From Megaustenia siamemsis (taxonomy: Eukaryota; Mollusca; Gastropoda; Stylommatophora; Ariophantidae): a stretch of DNA of 64,000 bases. Under the pieces are notes generated by a model. It was given only the letters and a program-made list of their open reading frames with translations, made no database searches and was not told the DNA's origin. Position 1 is the stretch's first letter; every line of letters starts with the position of its first letter. The translations under genes were made by a program, and so were the position numbers. The stretch covers positions 39,365,397-39,429,396 of the forward strand of contig JAVIAB010000139.1 of NCBI GenBank assembly GCA_032433765.1, given 5' to 3'. Of this stretch, positions 53,395-63,810 are shown piece after piece.

Positions 53395-53406
53395 GTTCTT
53401 GAAACA

Positions 53407-54010
53407 TAGCGATTTAAAAAAAAATATTCATGTTATAAATAATTCAGTACACTTTTACTTCTCCGATCCATAATCTTACTGTCAGACCTCACCGCGCTGT
53501 AGATGGGATAATGTGGCCTGCACAGAAAATAACACTTGATCATTGAAATGAAATTCATGATTTGTGAAAACTCGAGTAGGCGTAGGAATACATAATCTGA
53601 ATGCCAGAAATGATCTCAGACTGATCATGGAAATCTGACATTTCGAGTACATGGCGCTCACATTAAATATTTATATAGAATGTGTTCTCATCTTATTTGT
53701 CGCTAGGGAAAGAGTGGGAGACAAGAACAGAAATAAACAAGACGTTGTCAAGAGCAGAATTAAACTAATGCAAATAGGAAAACACAGCCAGTGTGTGCAG
53801 CAGTTGAACGAAGAGACCACAAGATCGGTCCCGATCAATGGTAATGTTTGAGAATGGTTTCAAAAGACAATTGAAGTAGGTCAGGAGTACTATTCCAATG
53901 GGGCCGTAGTCAGGAGTGTCTGTCTTGTTTAACAACTTTCCTGAAGAGAGAAACAGTACCAGCATGTTACAACATCACACAGCTACTGTTACAATGAGAC
54001 GTTTTCTCCC
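53407..54010. other. unassigned spacer
   Basis: No gene or repeat recognised. Short open frames only. Confidence 0.45.
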
Positions 54011-54014
54011 AGAC

Positions 54015-54262
54015 TTGATAAGCGTATGGGGAATATAGTGTTAGTGACCATCAGTTTTCAGTGATCGACAGCACACATTTAGGTGATGTGGTCAGTATCA
54101 CGCCAGGCCGCTCTCACTTCCTAGAAAACAAAAAAATCCCGGGTGACTCCGTGGAGCCTTGCCAATGTGATAAATATTCGCCACATGTTGGAATTAAACC
54201 CGGAGATTCCAAATCAACAGCGAGCGCACTAACCACTCAGCTACCGAGAGGCTTCATAACTG
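54015..54262 (-). mobile_element. diverged SINE-1 relative with a different head
   Basis: On the minus strand: CTCGGTAGCTGAGTGGTTAG (tRNA A box), then CTCCGGGTTTAATTCC (B-box region), then a SINE-1-like body with TTTCTAGGAAGTGAGAG, ACCACATCACC and ACTATATTCCCCATACGC. The head resembles that at 40498-40622. Confidence 0.68.
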
Positions 54263-54264
54263 TT

Positions 54265-54800
54265 CGCTTCGGAGGTGGAGTAATTAGCTGTTTCCGCTTT
54301 ACTGCTTATACAGGTGGGCTCTCAGGATGCGAACCAGGTAACATATAAGATACATTAGACCAACATCCGACTTCAAATGTCATGGGGATATTGTTGTAAA
54401 GGAAAATAAACACCTGACATCGACCAGCAACAAAGTTTGGGATCTATCGTCTCCATTTGCAATTTTCTTAGAAATCTTTTCTTCTTTTTTCTTCTTCCTC
54501 TTCTGAGTGCGTGTAACTACACATCGTTATTGGCCGCACATAATCATGAGAATTACTGGCTCCAAATAACAACCTGAGTAAGAATGCTTTAGATGAGTTT
54601 TGCAACACGCTGTTGTTAAATAAACTGCCTGACGAAGCACTACTTTCAAATGTTATTAGTAAAAGTACACAAACAAATACGGAAACATTTTCTAAGAAAA
54701 CAACTTAGTGTCTCCATATTATTTGTATTTATTTTAATTCTGTTGGGAAAATGGCTTCTTTTTTTTTTTTTTTTTTTAAAGGGGGGGGGGGCTTTGTAGT
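54265..54800. other. unassigned spacer with homopolymer runs
   Basis: Contains a T run of about 19 at 54759 followed by A and G runs. No gene recognised. Confidence 0.45.
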
Positions 54801-54807
54801 TTTATAC

Positions 54808-54910
54808 AGAGAGCAGGTGGCCAAATCGATAACCTGTCGGGCTTCCAAATCAAGAGAACGCTGGTTCGGATCCCGGTAGGATTAAAAGTTGTTTTCTATC
54901 GGGGGTGAAA
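54808..54910 (+). mobile_element. tRNA-like SINE head
   Basis: GAGAGCAGGTGGCCAAATCG..AACCTG, then GAACGCTGGTTCGGATCCCG (B box), then GTAGGATTAAAAGTTG. The spacing of A and B boxes fits a tRNA-derived promoter. No matching body elsewhere in the window. Confidence 0.45.
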
Positions 54911-55299
54911 TAAGAACTAAGACCCGAACACGTCGAGGCGACTGCACTGGACAAGTGGCCTTTATTCTCCGATCCAATAAGCCCCCATCCCCAGGAGACT
55001 CCAGAAATGGGAAGATACCGTAAAGAGAGTTGCTTAAATAACAATTGGCAGCAAGACTGCGATATCAGCCTCCACCGACTTGGCATAACTGATCGTTCAC
55101 GGCATAATTACTTTCTCATTTAAATGTTAGGCACGTGTCATATATTTGTGTTTGCATGTCTATGTCAGTCATATCTCATATCTTTATGTGCATGTCTATG
55201 TTAGTCATGTGTCATATATCTTGATGTGTGTCAGTGTTAGTCATGCCTCGTTTCGCTGTGTGCATGTCTGTGTTAGTCACCTCTAGTAACTCGGGCATA

Positions 55300-55625
55300 T
55301 GGTGCTCGTAAACCTGGGAGGGCCGACCATCTAAGGGCAGAATCCCCCTACAGAAAAGACAATCTGATGCCTTGCATGAAGATTGTGGACAATCAAAGGC
55401 TAAGGAAAGCAAACCTGAATAAAATGCTGGCTGAAATCGGAGGCCCTGGGCCACTGGCGCAGAACACAGTGCAACGTTTTAACGGGTGTTCAATCAGAGT
55501 GGATCTGGCAGACTCTAAATTTGTTGTCCTGTCTGTGGGGGTGATCAACACACTCAACCCAACAGCTGACTTCATGTGGGAGTCTGGAATCCTACTCTGA
55601 TTGAGTCCTGATCGCACAGAGAGAT
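55300..55625 (-). repeat. dispersed repeat Y, copy 2
   Basis: Minus strand matches 37169-37385 and extends about 110 bp further. An 80-codon frame (55454-55212) with LLSLAFDCPQSSCK and GRPSQVYEHHMPEL is open but has no domain I recognise. Class unknown. Confidence 0.7.
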
Positions 55626-55639
55626 TTAAATGTTAGTCT

Positions 55640-55965
55640 TATGCTAGCCACGCAGAACTATAACTATCCCTCTTTATTATATAATATTGACACTTATTAT
55701 TTCATTATCACATTCTATATTGTTACCGTATTTTTGCTGTTGATTATGCCATCTTCCACTTGTTATATCTTTATTATTGGTACTATTTTTATTATTATTA
55801 TTTATTATTATTATTATTATTTAAATGTGTTCTTTGTGCCATGTGTTACTCGGAAAACCTCTTCTACTCTAGTTTATAAATCTTCCTGTAAAGTCGTCTG
55901 TCCTCACAAAAGCTGTAAACATATATTGTTTACTATTCACACTCTCATCTCCTGACTTGATTCAA
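55640..55965. other. AT-rich spacer with short (ATT)n
   Basis: A TATTATTATTATTATT run near 55793-55822. Otherwise nothing recognised. Confidence 0.5.
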
Positions 55966-55979
55966 CTCAGTAACTTTTT

Positions 55980-56290
55980 AATCAATTCAGAGGAAGAGGT
56001 ATGCTTACAGCACTCAGAAAAAATGACAAATAATCAACAACAGAAAAAAAAAAGAAAATATATGGACCGAAGTAGGATCGAACTCGTACCCAGTGGATTC
56101 GATCCTAATTCGGTCCATATATTTTTCTATATATTGTTCTTTGCTTATTTTTTTCTATTGTTGATTATTTGTTTTTTTTTTTTCGAGTGCTGTAAACATA
56201 CCTCTTCCTCTGAATTGATTCGCTGATTAACGCCTCGGAAGTTTCCTTCTATAATAATATTCATTTTAAATTATTTGTCTCTTGAGTAAC
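55980..56290. mobile_element. head-to-head SINE-3 pair forming a palindrome
   Basis: Minus-strand SINE-3 sequence at 55980-56096 (AATTCAGAGGAAGAGGTATG .. GGACCGAAGTAGGATCGAA) meets a plus-strand copy at about 56096-56290 (TTCGATCCTAATTCGGTCC .. CATACCTCTTCCTCTGAATT). The two join at their B-box ends. The arms are about 115 bp. Confidence 0.85.
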
Positions 56291-56428
56291 TTGTTGCCTG
56301 GCCCACCACGGCGATATGATAGATGATCTTGATTAGCCATTCTTTCCCCATTAAGTGATTGCTACCAGCTGATGCCAGGTTTGATTTCACAAGTCTCGAA
56401 GTATTTGTCTTTAACACACATATTTACA

Positions 56429-56684
56429 GGAAGCCGCGAGAGCTTAGTGGTTGTGTGTAATGGACTACAAATTACAAGAGGTAGTGTTCTAACCCTACGA
56501 CGGCCTCCGATTCACCCAGCCTTTAATGGGTACGGGATTTTTTTCTGGGAAAGTAAAGTGGCACGGGCGTAATACCGACCACATTACCCCAAAAAAATCA
56601 TGTGCCGAAGGTCTGTAAAATTTATGGTCACTAACACCATATTCCCTATACACCGCTTGGCGTGACGGAGGTACTTAATTTTTT
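56429..56684 (+). mobile_element. SINE-1 copy, diverged
   Basis: GGAAGCCGCGAGAGCTTAGT head, GTAATGGACTACAAATTACA, full body and a CGCTTGGCGTGACGGAGG end with a T run. The head carries several substitutions and a short insertion. Target-site duplication unclear. Confidence 0.88.
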
Positions 56685-56689
56685 TACAT

Positions 56690-56900
56690 ACATTAACTGA
56701 ATGCACATTATTACACGTTTCCTGCAAGTGTACATTCATAGTTGTTTGACATTGGGTTTTAGTTGTCATACTAAATAATTTTTGTTTAAAAGAGAGAAGG
56801 AAAACGCAAAAAAAAAATCTATTTGTTATCGGTCTCCGAAATATTCCAAATAATTAGTGCATGTTAATATTTAACGTTTTAAAGTTTTTTTTTATATTTT
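56690..56900. other. unassigned spacer
   Basis: A/T-rich, nothing recognised. Confidence 0.4.
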
Positions 56901-56914
56901 CAAAAAAAAACTTT

Positions 56915-57190
56915 TGAATTTTGAATTTTGCGTGTTAGTACGTTTTTCCCTGGCAGTCGTGTGCACATGTGTCCCTCGCCGCACAGGCAGAGAACTCCGT
57001 CTTTGGAGGTACTCATATTTTTTTCGTTAATGAGTAACTGACGCTTCAAGCCCGGCCTCGCTGCTGAGACCAGGGGTGGTTGCCGCAGAGAGAAATTATA
57101 AATAAAAAGCTCAACCCGTGCAGCCGAGATTTGAACCCACAACCTCTCTGTCTCGAGGCCAGCGTCTTGACTCGAGATCAACCAGTGAAG
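56915..57190 (-). mobile_element. SINE-4: different tRNA head on a SINE-2-like core
   Basis: The minus strand begins GTTGATCTCGAGTCAAGACG..GGTTGTGGGTTCAAATCTCG, a tRNA-like head with a GGTTCAAATC B box unlike that of SINE-2. About 110 bp later it has GAGTACCTCCAAAGACGGAG and CTCTGCCTGTGCGGCGAGGG, alignable with TAGTACCTCTGAAGTCGGAG and ATCTGCCTGCATGGCGAGGG of SINE-2. Both then carry ACACGCAAAATTCA. The shared core points to a common SINE domain. Confidence 0.72.
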
Positions 57191-57260
57191 ATTAAATGTC
57201 ACGCAAAAAAGTATGAATTAGTCATTACAAAGATATACTCTAATAAGCATAACTCTAAAA

Positions 57261-57553
57261 GGGAGCCGCGGTAGCTCAGTAGTTAGTGAACTGAACTACA
57301 AAGGACAAGAGGTCGGGTTCAATCCTGATCGACGGCTTCCGGGATCACCCTGCCTTAAATGGGCACCGGATTTTGTTCCTGGGAAAGTAAAGCGGCACGG
57401 GCATGATACCGACCACATTACTCCAAAAATCGTGTGCCGAAGATCTATAAAAATTATGGTCACATAATTATAAATATAATTTTAAAATTAATAATAAAAC
57501 ACCACATTCCCTACACGCCACTTAGTGTGACCGTGCTCTCTACATTTTACTTT
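57261..57553 (+). mobile_element. SINE-1 copy with AT-rich internal insertion
   Basis: Perfect 12-bp duplication ATAACTCTAAAA (57249-57260 and 57554-57565). Head GGGAGCCGCGGTAGCTCAGT. About 40 bp of AT-rich sequence at 57463-57505 separates the GGTCAC and CCACATTCCC parts of the body. Confidence 0.93.
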
Positions 57554-57857
57554 ATAACTCTAAAAACCGCAAGAAATGGAACGTTTATTAAGCTTGAATA
57601 GTTCACATCGTTGTGTAATGTCACCAATGTAAAGTATAAAAATTGCAAAAGTAGTCTCATAGCAATTGCAATTCTATTATAAAGTGTTAGTGACTGCATT
57701 GTACTAAGATCTTCATGGGGTAGCGGTAGCCAGTTCCGCATTTCGCCGCCTGTTCCTTTCCAGATAATATCTCTAGTATCCATTTATGAAAATTGTCGTG
57801 AATGGTAACATACATTTACAGAGCAAGGCGATTGTGATATGCTCAAGCAATTTTAAC

Positions 57858-58330
57858 TCAAAACGCTTCAAAATGTCGATTGGTATAACCAAACTGCCAC
57901 TTTGAAAGTAAAACAGACAACTGTAACAGGACATCAAACCAAATTATGTGTATTATGTGTCTGAAATGTATTCCTTCTTGCAGTTTTCTCATATTCCAAG
58001 TCCCGCTTGCTGCCAGAGCTACTGAGTTAAGTGCTCTGTGCACACCGCGAGCTGTGCGTTTCATCCGTTTTGATCATGTTTCGATATTCTGATTGCTTAC
58101 GATGAATGATGATATCGTGTTCGGGAAACAGATGGGTGTGTTCACTTTCTGTGCAGTTTTGCCTAATGTCTTTTGGCATGTGCTGAGACTGCTATGATAG
58201 GGACTGCACCTACCTTTCTTTGTTTGGGAGATGATATATTAATTCGGATGATTCCACTGGCACGGACGGTTGAGCAATTATGGATTTTAACTCGTTTGCA
58301 GTGATACCGGGGCCTTCCCTAGCCATAACC
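57858..58330 (-). repeat. dispersed repeat X, copy 3
   Basis: Longest copy of the family. The minus strand contains EGPGITANELKSIIAQPSVP, LIYHLPNKER and RGVHRALNSVALAASGTWNM in different frames. The segments match both plus-strand copies at 20839 and 39919. Possibly decayed coding sequence of an unidentified transposon. Confidence 0.7.
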
Positions 58331-58611
58331 ATAACAATCAAACCAAAACACTTTAAGCCACTTATTAGAGCATAGATCATGAGCGAGGTCTCTCCATTCA
58401 TCCCTATTGTTGGACATTTTCTTTCCTACTCTCCAGTCTTTCTAATGTTCTTGAGGATTTCAATAACTTTTCTCTGTGTACGCCTTCCTGATTTTGTTTT
58501 CCTTTCCCTATAAATTCCGTGGAATTTTAACAGGGCATCAAAAGAACTAATAAATGCATGAATAATAAAAGTAGATATAGTAGTTAATAAGAGTGGAGTG
58601 AGGGAGTTTAC

Positions 58612-59045
58612 TGTAAAAAAAAATAAAAAATCATTTTACTGTAAAAAAAGTAAAAAATAATTTTACTGTAATAAAGTAAAAAAATCATTTTACTGTAAAA
58701 AAGTGAAAAAAAATCATTTTACTGTAAAAAAAAAGTAAAAAATCATTTTACTGTAAAAAAAAAGTAAAAAATCATTTTACTGTAAAAAGGTAAAAAAAAT
58801 TTTACTGTAAAAAAGTAAAAAAAAAATTTTACTGTAAAAAAGTAAAAAATCATGTTACTGTAAAAAAAAAGTAAAAAAAAATCATTTTACTGTAAAAAAG
58901 AAAAAAATCAGTTTACTGTAAAAAAGTAAAAAAAAAATCAGTTTACTGTAAAAAAAAGTAAAAAATAAGTTTACTGTAAAAAAGTAAGAAAATCATTTTA
59001 CTGTTAAAAAAGTAAAAAATCATTTTACTGTAAAAAAAGTAGATA
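58612..59045. repeat. A/T-rich minisatellite, about 16 copies
   Basis: Units of 22-32 bp: ATCATTTTACTGTAAAAAA plus AGTAAAAA. Length differences lie in the A runs. Variants with CAGTTTAC replace CATTTTAC at 58905-58970. Confidence 0.93.
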
Positions 59046-59200
59046 GAACTATAAACACTTTCGGTTTAGAAACTGTATTGACCTGAGATGTTTGTCACTG
59101 ACACTTTAGTTGTTGTTTTGCTCATTTCTGTCTGTCCAGAAATATAAAATGCACGTACTGCTTCTTCTGTTATGCGTTCAACGCAATTGAAAGTTGGGTC

Positions 59201-59515
59201 TTAACTCTTACAGTACGGAACGTTGTTATCAATGCAACAGAAGAGATTTCAGAGACAACATTTTTTCATCATTTTAAATATCGATGTAAATTTATATATT
59301 TATCTAATGAATAACTTACTATATAAGAATTTTTAGAAAATTGAACAAGGAATTAGATTTCGCCAATGCCAAGATGATATACAAGATATGTAAAAAGTTC
59401 ATGGTTTGATGACGGCTTACACTAATCAACTTGAGAGTGACGCACTGTGCGGCTAAACGTACATGACAGAAATCGGCATGACGCACAGTGTGGCGAAACG
59501 TACGGAAAGAGTTAA
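59201..59515. mobile_element. candidate TTAA-flanked MITE (piggyBac-like)
   Basis: Begins TTAACTCTTACAGTACGGAA and ends with the complement of TTAACTCTTTCCGTACGTTT, giving imperfect terminal inverted repeats next to TTAA (59201-59204, 59512-59515). A tandem pair of GACGCAC(T/A)GTG(C/T)GGC words lies near the right end. The size of 315 bp and the TTAA sites fit piggyBac-type non-autonomous elements, but the repeats are short. Confidence 0.45.
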
Positions 59516-60118
59516 AATATAAAAAAACTTTTGTGGTTAAAATTTGAAAATCATATTTTCCAAAACTCTTAGATATTCCAATCTTTATGTTATGAGCATT
59601 AACTAGTAAAATATAATTCACATATAAATATTCATTTTAGCTGAACATTTCACGCTATGTGCAAGGACGAATTAAGACCCCTAGAGGCCCAAAGCTCTTC
59701 ACTTAAAAGATTTGTATGCTCTCCTCTCCCATGTGTATGTAATTCAAAATATAAACAGTAATAAACCATAACATACAATTTTATTTATCGAAATTAAACA
59801 AAACTTACAGTAAGATGGAGAATAATGTTTATTTTGTGTATACTTCCATTTTATTTATGCTTGAAAAGTTTTCTCCTACTTTTTAAAATGACACAGTCTT
59901 TCATCAAAACCTCAAATCTAATCGTATGTAACACATCTGCTTTTATACTTAATAGAGATAAGGCATCCAGCCTGCCATGTTGCTTTTATTTACATGGGGG
60001 AGGGGGAATTTTTTCCCCTTCGATTTCATGACACTTGACGAAGGTCTGCACTCACTGAGCGCTTTTGTTATTATTACATTTATCTGTATGTAATTGCTTC
60101 ATTGAAGAATAAAGAAGA
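59516..60118. other. unassigned spacer
   Basis: AT-rich, no gene recognised. Confidence 0.45.
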
Positions 60119-60121
60119 AAA

Positions 60122-60559
60122 AATATAGCAAAATGTTATATCTTCCCAATATCCCTGTAAGGTAAACATGGAGATTAAACAAGAAAACAGAACAGAAAAT
60201 TGAAGCTTTTGAAATGTGGATTTAAAGAAAACAAGGAAGAATTGGATGGGAAGAAAAGAAAACGAACGATGAAATCTTGAAACAACTACAAATGAAAAGA
60301 GAACTACTACACAAAATTCAAAAGGAAATATTAGATTTTTAGGGCATGTTAAAAGATACAGCAGCCTACTAAAAGTAATCTTGTAAAGGAAAATACAAGG
60401 TAAAGCAAAGGCAGAGAAAGTCTAACATGGATGAGTAACATCAAAAGATGGACAAGTAAGCCTATGACAACCCGCACTATCAAAGTAAGAGATAGAGTGA
60501 AATGGCATTCCATCGTAGCCAACCTTCGATGCAGAGATGACACTCAATGATGATGACGT
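60122..60559 (+). mobile_element. LINE-B, 5'-truncated
   Basis: Plus-strand copy from ATATAGCAAAATGTTATATC to a CACTCAATGATGATGAC tail. The translation has TEQKIEAFEMW but is broken by several frameshifts. The target-site duplication is not clear. Confidence 0.85.
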
Positions 60560-60699
60560 TCGATCGGCGACAAATCTTCGAACGCTCCTAAAAAGTCGAT
60601 GCATGGGACTATTTGCATTGTGTCGTCTTTTACTTCACTCTGATATATCTGAATTTGCCTTCTAAATTCAAACGACTTTCGCACGATATAGTTGGGAGG

Positions 60700-61960
60700 C
60701 ACCGGATTTATCTCCCAGCTTTGACACAATCATGTCAGAAACTAAATATCCCTCAACTAACTTTGATACGATCAGTCAGTAATTAATTATCTCCCAACTT
60801 TGACACGATCTGTCAGTAACAAATTATCTCCCAACTTTGACACAATCTTGTCAGTAACGATATATCTCCCAAATTTGACACAATCTGTCAGTAAAAAATT
60901 ATCTCCCAACTTTGATACAATCTGTCAGTAACAATACACCTCCCAACTTTGACACGATCTCTCAGTAACAAATTATCTCCCAACATTGACACGATCGGTC
61001 GGTAACAAAGTATCTTCCAACTTTTACACAATCTTATCAGTAACGATATATATTCCAAATTTGACACAATCTGTCAGTAACAAATTAACCCCCAGCTTTG
61101 ACACGATCTGTGGGTAACAAATTATCTCCCACCTTTGACACAATCTGTCAGTAACAAATTATCTCCCACCTTTGACACAATCTGTCAGTAACAATACACC
61201 TCCCAACTTTGACACGATCTCTCAGTAACAAATTATCTCCCAACATTGACACGATCAGTCGGTAACAAATTATCTCCCAATTTTGACACAATCTTGTCAG
61301 TAACAATATATCTCCCAACTTTAATACAATCTTGTGGGTAACAAATTAACCACCAACTTTGACACGATATGTTGGTAACAAATTATCTCCCACCTTTGAC
61401 ACAATCTGTCAGTAACAAATTATCTCCCAACTTTGACACGATCTGTCAGTAACAAATTATCTCCCAACTTTGACACAATCTGTCAGTAACAAATTATCTC
61501 CCACCTTTGACACAATCTGTCAGTAACAAATTATCTCCCACCTTTGACACAATCTGTCAGTAACAAATTATCTCCCAACTTTGACACGATCTGTCGGTAA
61601 CAAATTAACCCCCAACTTTGACACGATCTGTCAGTAACAAATTATTTCCCAACTTTGACACGATCTGTTGGTAACAAATTATCTCCCAACTTTTACACAA
61701 TCTTGTCAGTAACGATATATATCCCAACTTTGACACAATCTGTCAGTAACAAATTAACCCCCAACTTTGACACAATCTTGTCTGTAACGATATATCTCCC
61801 AGCTTTGACACAATCTTGTCAGTAACAAATTAACCCCCAAATTTGACACGATCTGTCGGTAACAATTTATCCCCAAATTTGACACGATCTGTCAGTAACG
61901 ATATATCCCCCAACTTTGACACTATATATCAGTAACGAATTAACTCCGAACTAATTCTTT
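60700..61960. repeat. 38-bp minisatellite, first block, about 32 copies
   Basis: The unit is CAACTTTGACACGATCTGTC plus AGTAACAAATTATCTCCC. A second type has CACAATCTTGTCAGTAACGA plus TATATCTCCC. The two types alternate irregularly, and in places form pairs of about 78 bp that keep a frame open on both strands. Confidence 0.95.
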
Positions 61961-61965
61961 GGGGC

Positions 61966-62185
61966 ATATTGAAAGACACAGTAGCCTACTAAAAGTAGTC
62001 TTTGAAGGGAAAATACAATGTAAAAAAGACAGAGGCAGACCAAGATTAACATGCATGAGTTACGCATAAGATGGAGAAGTCAGCCTATGACAATCTGCAC
62101 TTTGAAAGCAAGAGACAGAGAGGAATGGCGCTCCATGGTAGCCAACCCTCAATGCGGAAACGACACTAAATGGTGATGATGGATT
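61966..62185 (+). mobile_element. LINE-B 3' fragment inside duplication unit 1
   Basis: GGGGCATATTGAAAGACACA .. AGAGGAATGGCGCTCCATGG .. GGTGATGATGG, the final ~215 bp of LINE-B, inserted in or beside the 38-bp array. Its near-identical twin lies at 62976-63199. Confidence 0.88.
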
Positions 62186-62275
62186 GTCTCATTTATATTG
62201 AGAACCCCTTTATGGTGCCCCCATCACTTGATGGCCTAAGTACGTGCTTATTTTCCTTAATGGTTAATCAAACCT

Positions 62276-62965
62276 CCCAAAATATCTCCCAACTTTGACA
62301 CGATCTGTCGGTAACAAATTAACCCCCAACTTTGACACGATCTGTCAGTAACAAATTATTTCCCAACTTTGACACGATCTGTTGGTAACAAATTATCTCC
62401 CAACTTTTACACAATCTTGTCAGTAACGATATATATCCCAACTTTGACACAATCTGTCAGTAACAAATTAACCCCCAACTTTGACACAATCTTGTTAGTA
62501 ACGATATATCTCCCAGCTTTGACACAATCTTGTCAGTAACAAATTAACCCCCAAATTTGACACGATCTGTCGGTAACAATTTATCCCCAAATTTGACACG
62601 ATCTGTCAGTAACAAATTATCTCCCAGCTTTGACACAATCTTGTCTGTAACTATATATCTCCCACCTTTGACACGATCTGTCAGTAACAAATTATCTCCC
62701 AGCTTTGACACAATATTGTCTGTAACGATATATCTCCCAACTTTGACACGATCTGTCAGTAACAAATTATCTCCCAGCTTTGACGCAATCTTGTCTGTAA
62801 CGATATATCTCCCAACTTTGACACGATCTGTCAGTAATAAATTATCTCCCAGCTTTGACACAATCTTGTCTGTAACGATATATCTCCCAACTTTGACACG
62901 ATCTGTCAGTAACGATATATCCCCCAACTTTGACACTATATGTCAGTAACGAATTAACTCCGAAC
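62276..62965. repeat. 38-bp minisatellite, second block, about 18 copies
   Basis: Same units as the first block. The stretch 62610-62900 has a regular two-unit alternation (38+40 bp) absent from the matching part of block one, which accounts for the extra ~300 bp. Confidence 0.95.
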
Positions 62966-62975
62966 TAATTCTTTG

Positions 62976-63199
62976 GGGCATATTGAAAGACACAGTAGCC
63001 TACTAAAAGTAGTCTTTGAAGGGAAAATACAATGTAAAAAAGACAGAGGCAGACCAAGATTAACATGCATGAGTTACGCATAAGATGGAGAAGTCAGCCT
63101 ATGACAATCTGCACTTTGAAAGCAAGAGACAGAGAGGAATGGCGCTCCATGGTAGCCAACCCTCAATGCGGAAACGACACTAAATGGTGATGATGGATT
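62976..63199 (+). mobile_element. LINE-B 3' fragment inside duplication unit 2
   Basis: Copy of 61966-62185 made by segmental duplication, not by a second retrotransposition: the flanking non-LINE sequence on both sides is duplicated too. Confidence 0.9.
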
Positions 63200-63289
63200 G
63201 TCTCATTTATATTGAGAACCCCTTTGTGGTGCCCCCATCACTTGATGGCCTAAGTACGTGCTTATTTTCCTTAATGGTTAATCAAACCT

Positions 63290-63518
63290 GGTTTTGTGTG
63301 GGGTATCACAAATTGAAATCACTTCCATATAATATCACTTTCAAGAGTGAGTTGAATGTCCAGAATCCGGACACCGAGCACAAACAAATGCTACATGTCC
63401 AAGAATTTAACTAAAATACCACTTTTATATTGAAACCAACAGCTGTGTGAGAACAAAAATAGATAAATATGAAATGTTATAAATATCTTACTGTGCTCAG
63501 CTTTCAAGCAGAATCTAA
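63290..63518. other. unassigned spacer
   Basis: No gene or repeat recognised between the duplication and the last SINE-1. Confidence 0.4.
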
Positions 63519-63533
63519 TAACATAATTCTATA

Positions 63534-63795
63534 AAAAAAAAAAAAAGTAAAGAGTCCCCGTCACGCCAAATGGCGTATAGAGAATATAGCGTTAGTGACC
63601 ATAATTTTTATAGACCTTCGGCCCATGATTTTTGGGGTAATGTGGTCAGTATTATGCCCGTGCCGCTATACTTTCACAGAAAAATTCCGGCACCCATTTA
63701 AGGCTGGGTAAACCCTGAATCCGTCGGTTGGGATCGAACTCTACCTCTTGTCCTTTCTAGTCCAGTTCACTAACCACTGAGCTATCGCGGCTCCC
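63534..63795 (-). mobile_element. SINE-1 copy, full length
   Basis: A 262-bp minus-strand copy flanked by TAACATAATTCTATA (63519-63533) and TAACATAATGCTATA (63796-63810), one mismatch in 15. The complete head (complement of CTATCGCGGCTCCC) and body are present. Confidence 0.93.
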
Positions 63796-63810
63796 TAACA
63801 TAATGCTATA

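Noticed and set aside
62544..62949. 130-aa open frames on both strands (and similar ones at 17002-17440, 19563-20148, 79-351)
   Set aside because: They come from tandem repeats whose unit, or pair of units, is a multiple of three. Frames open on both strands at once are not evidence of a protein.
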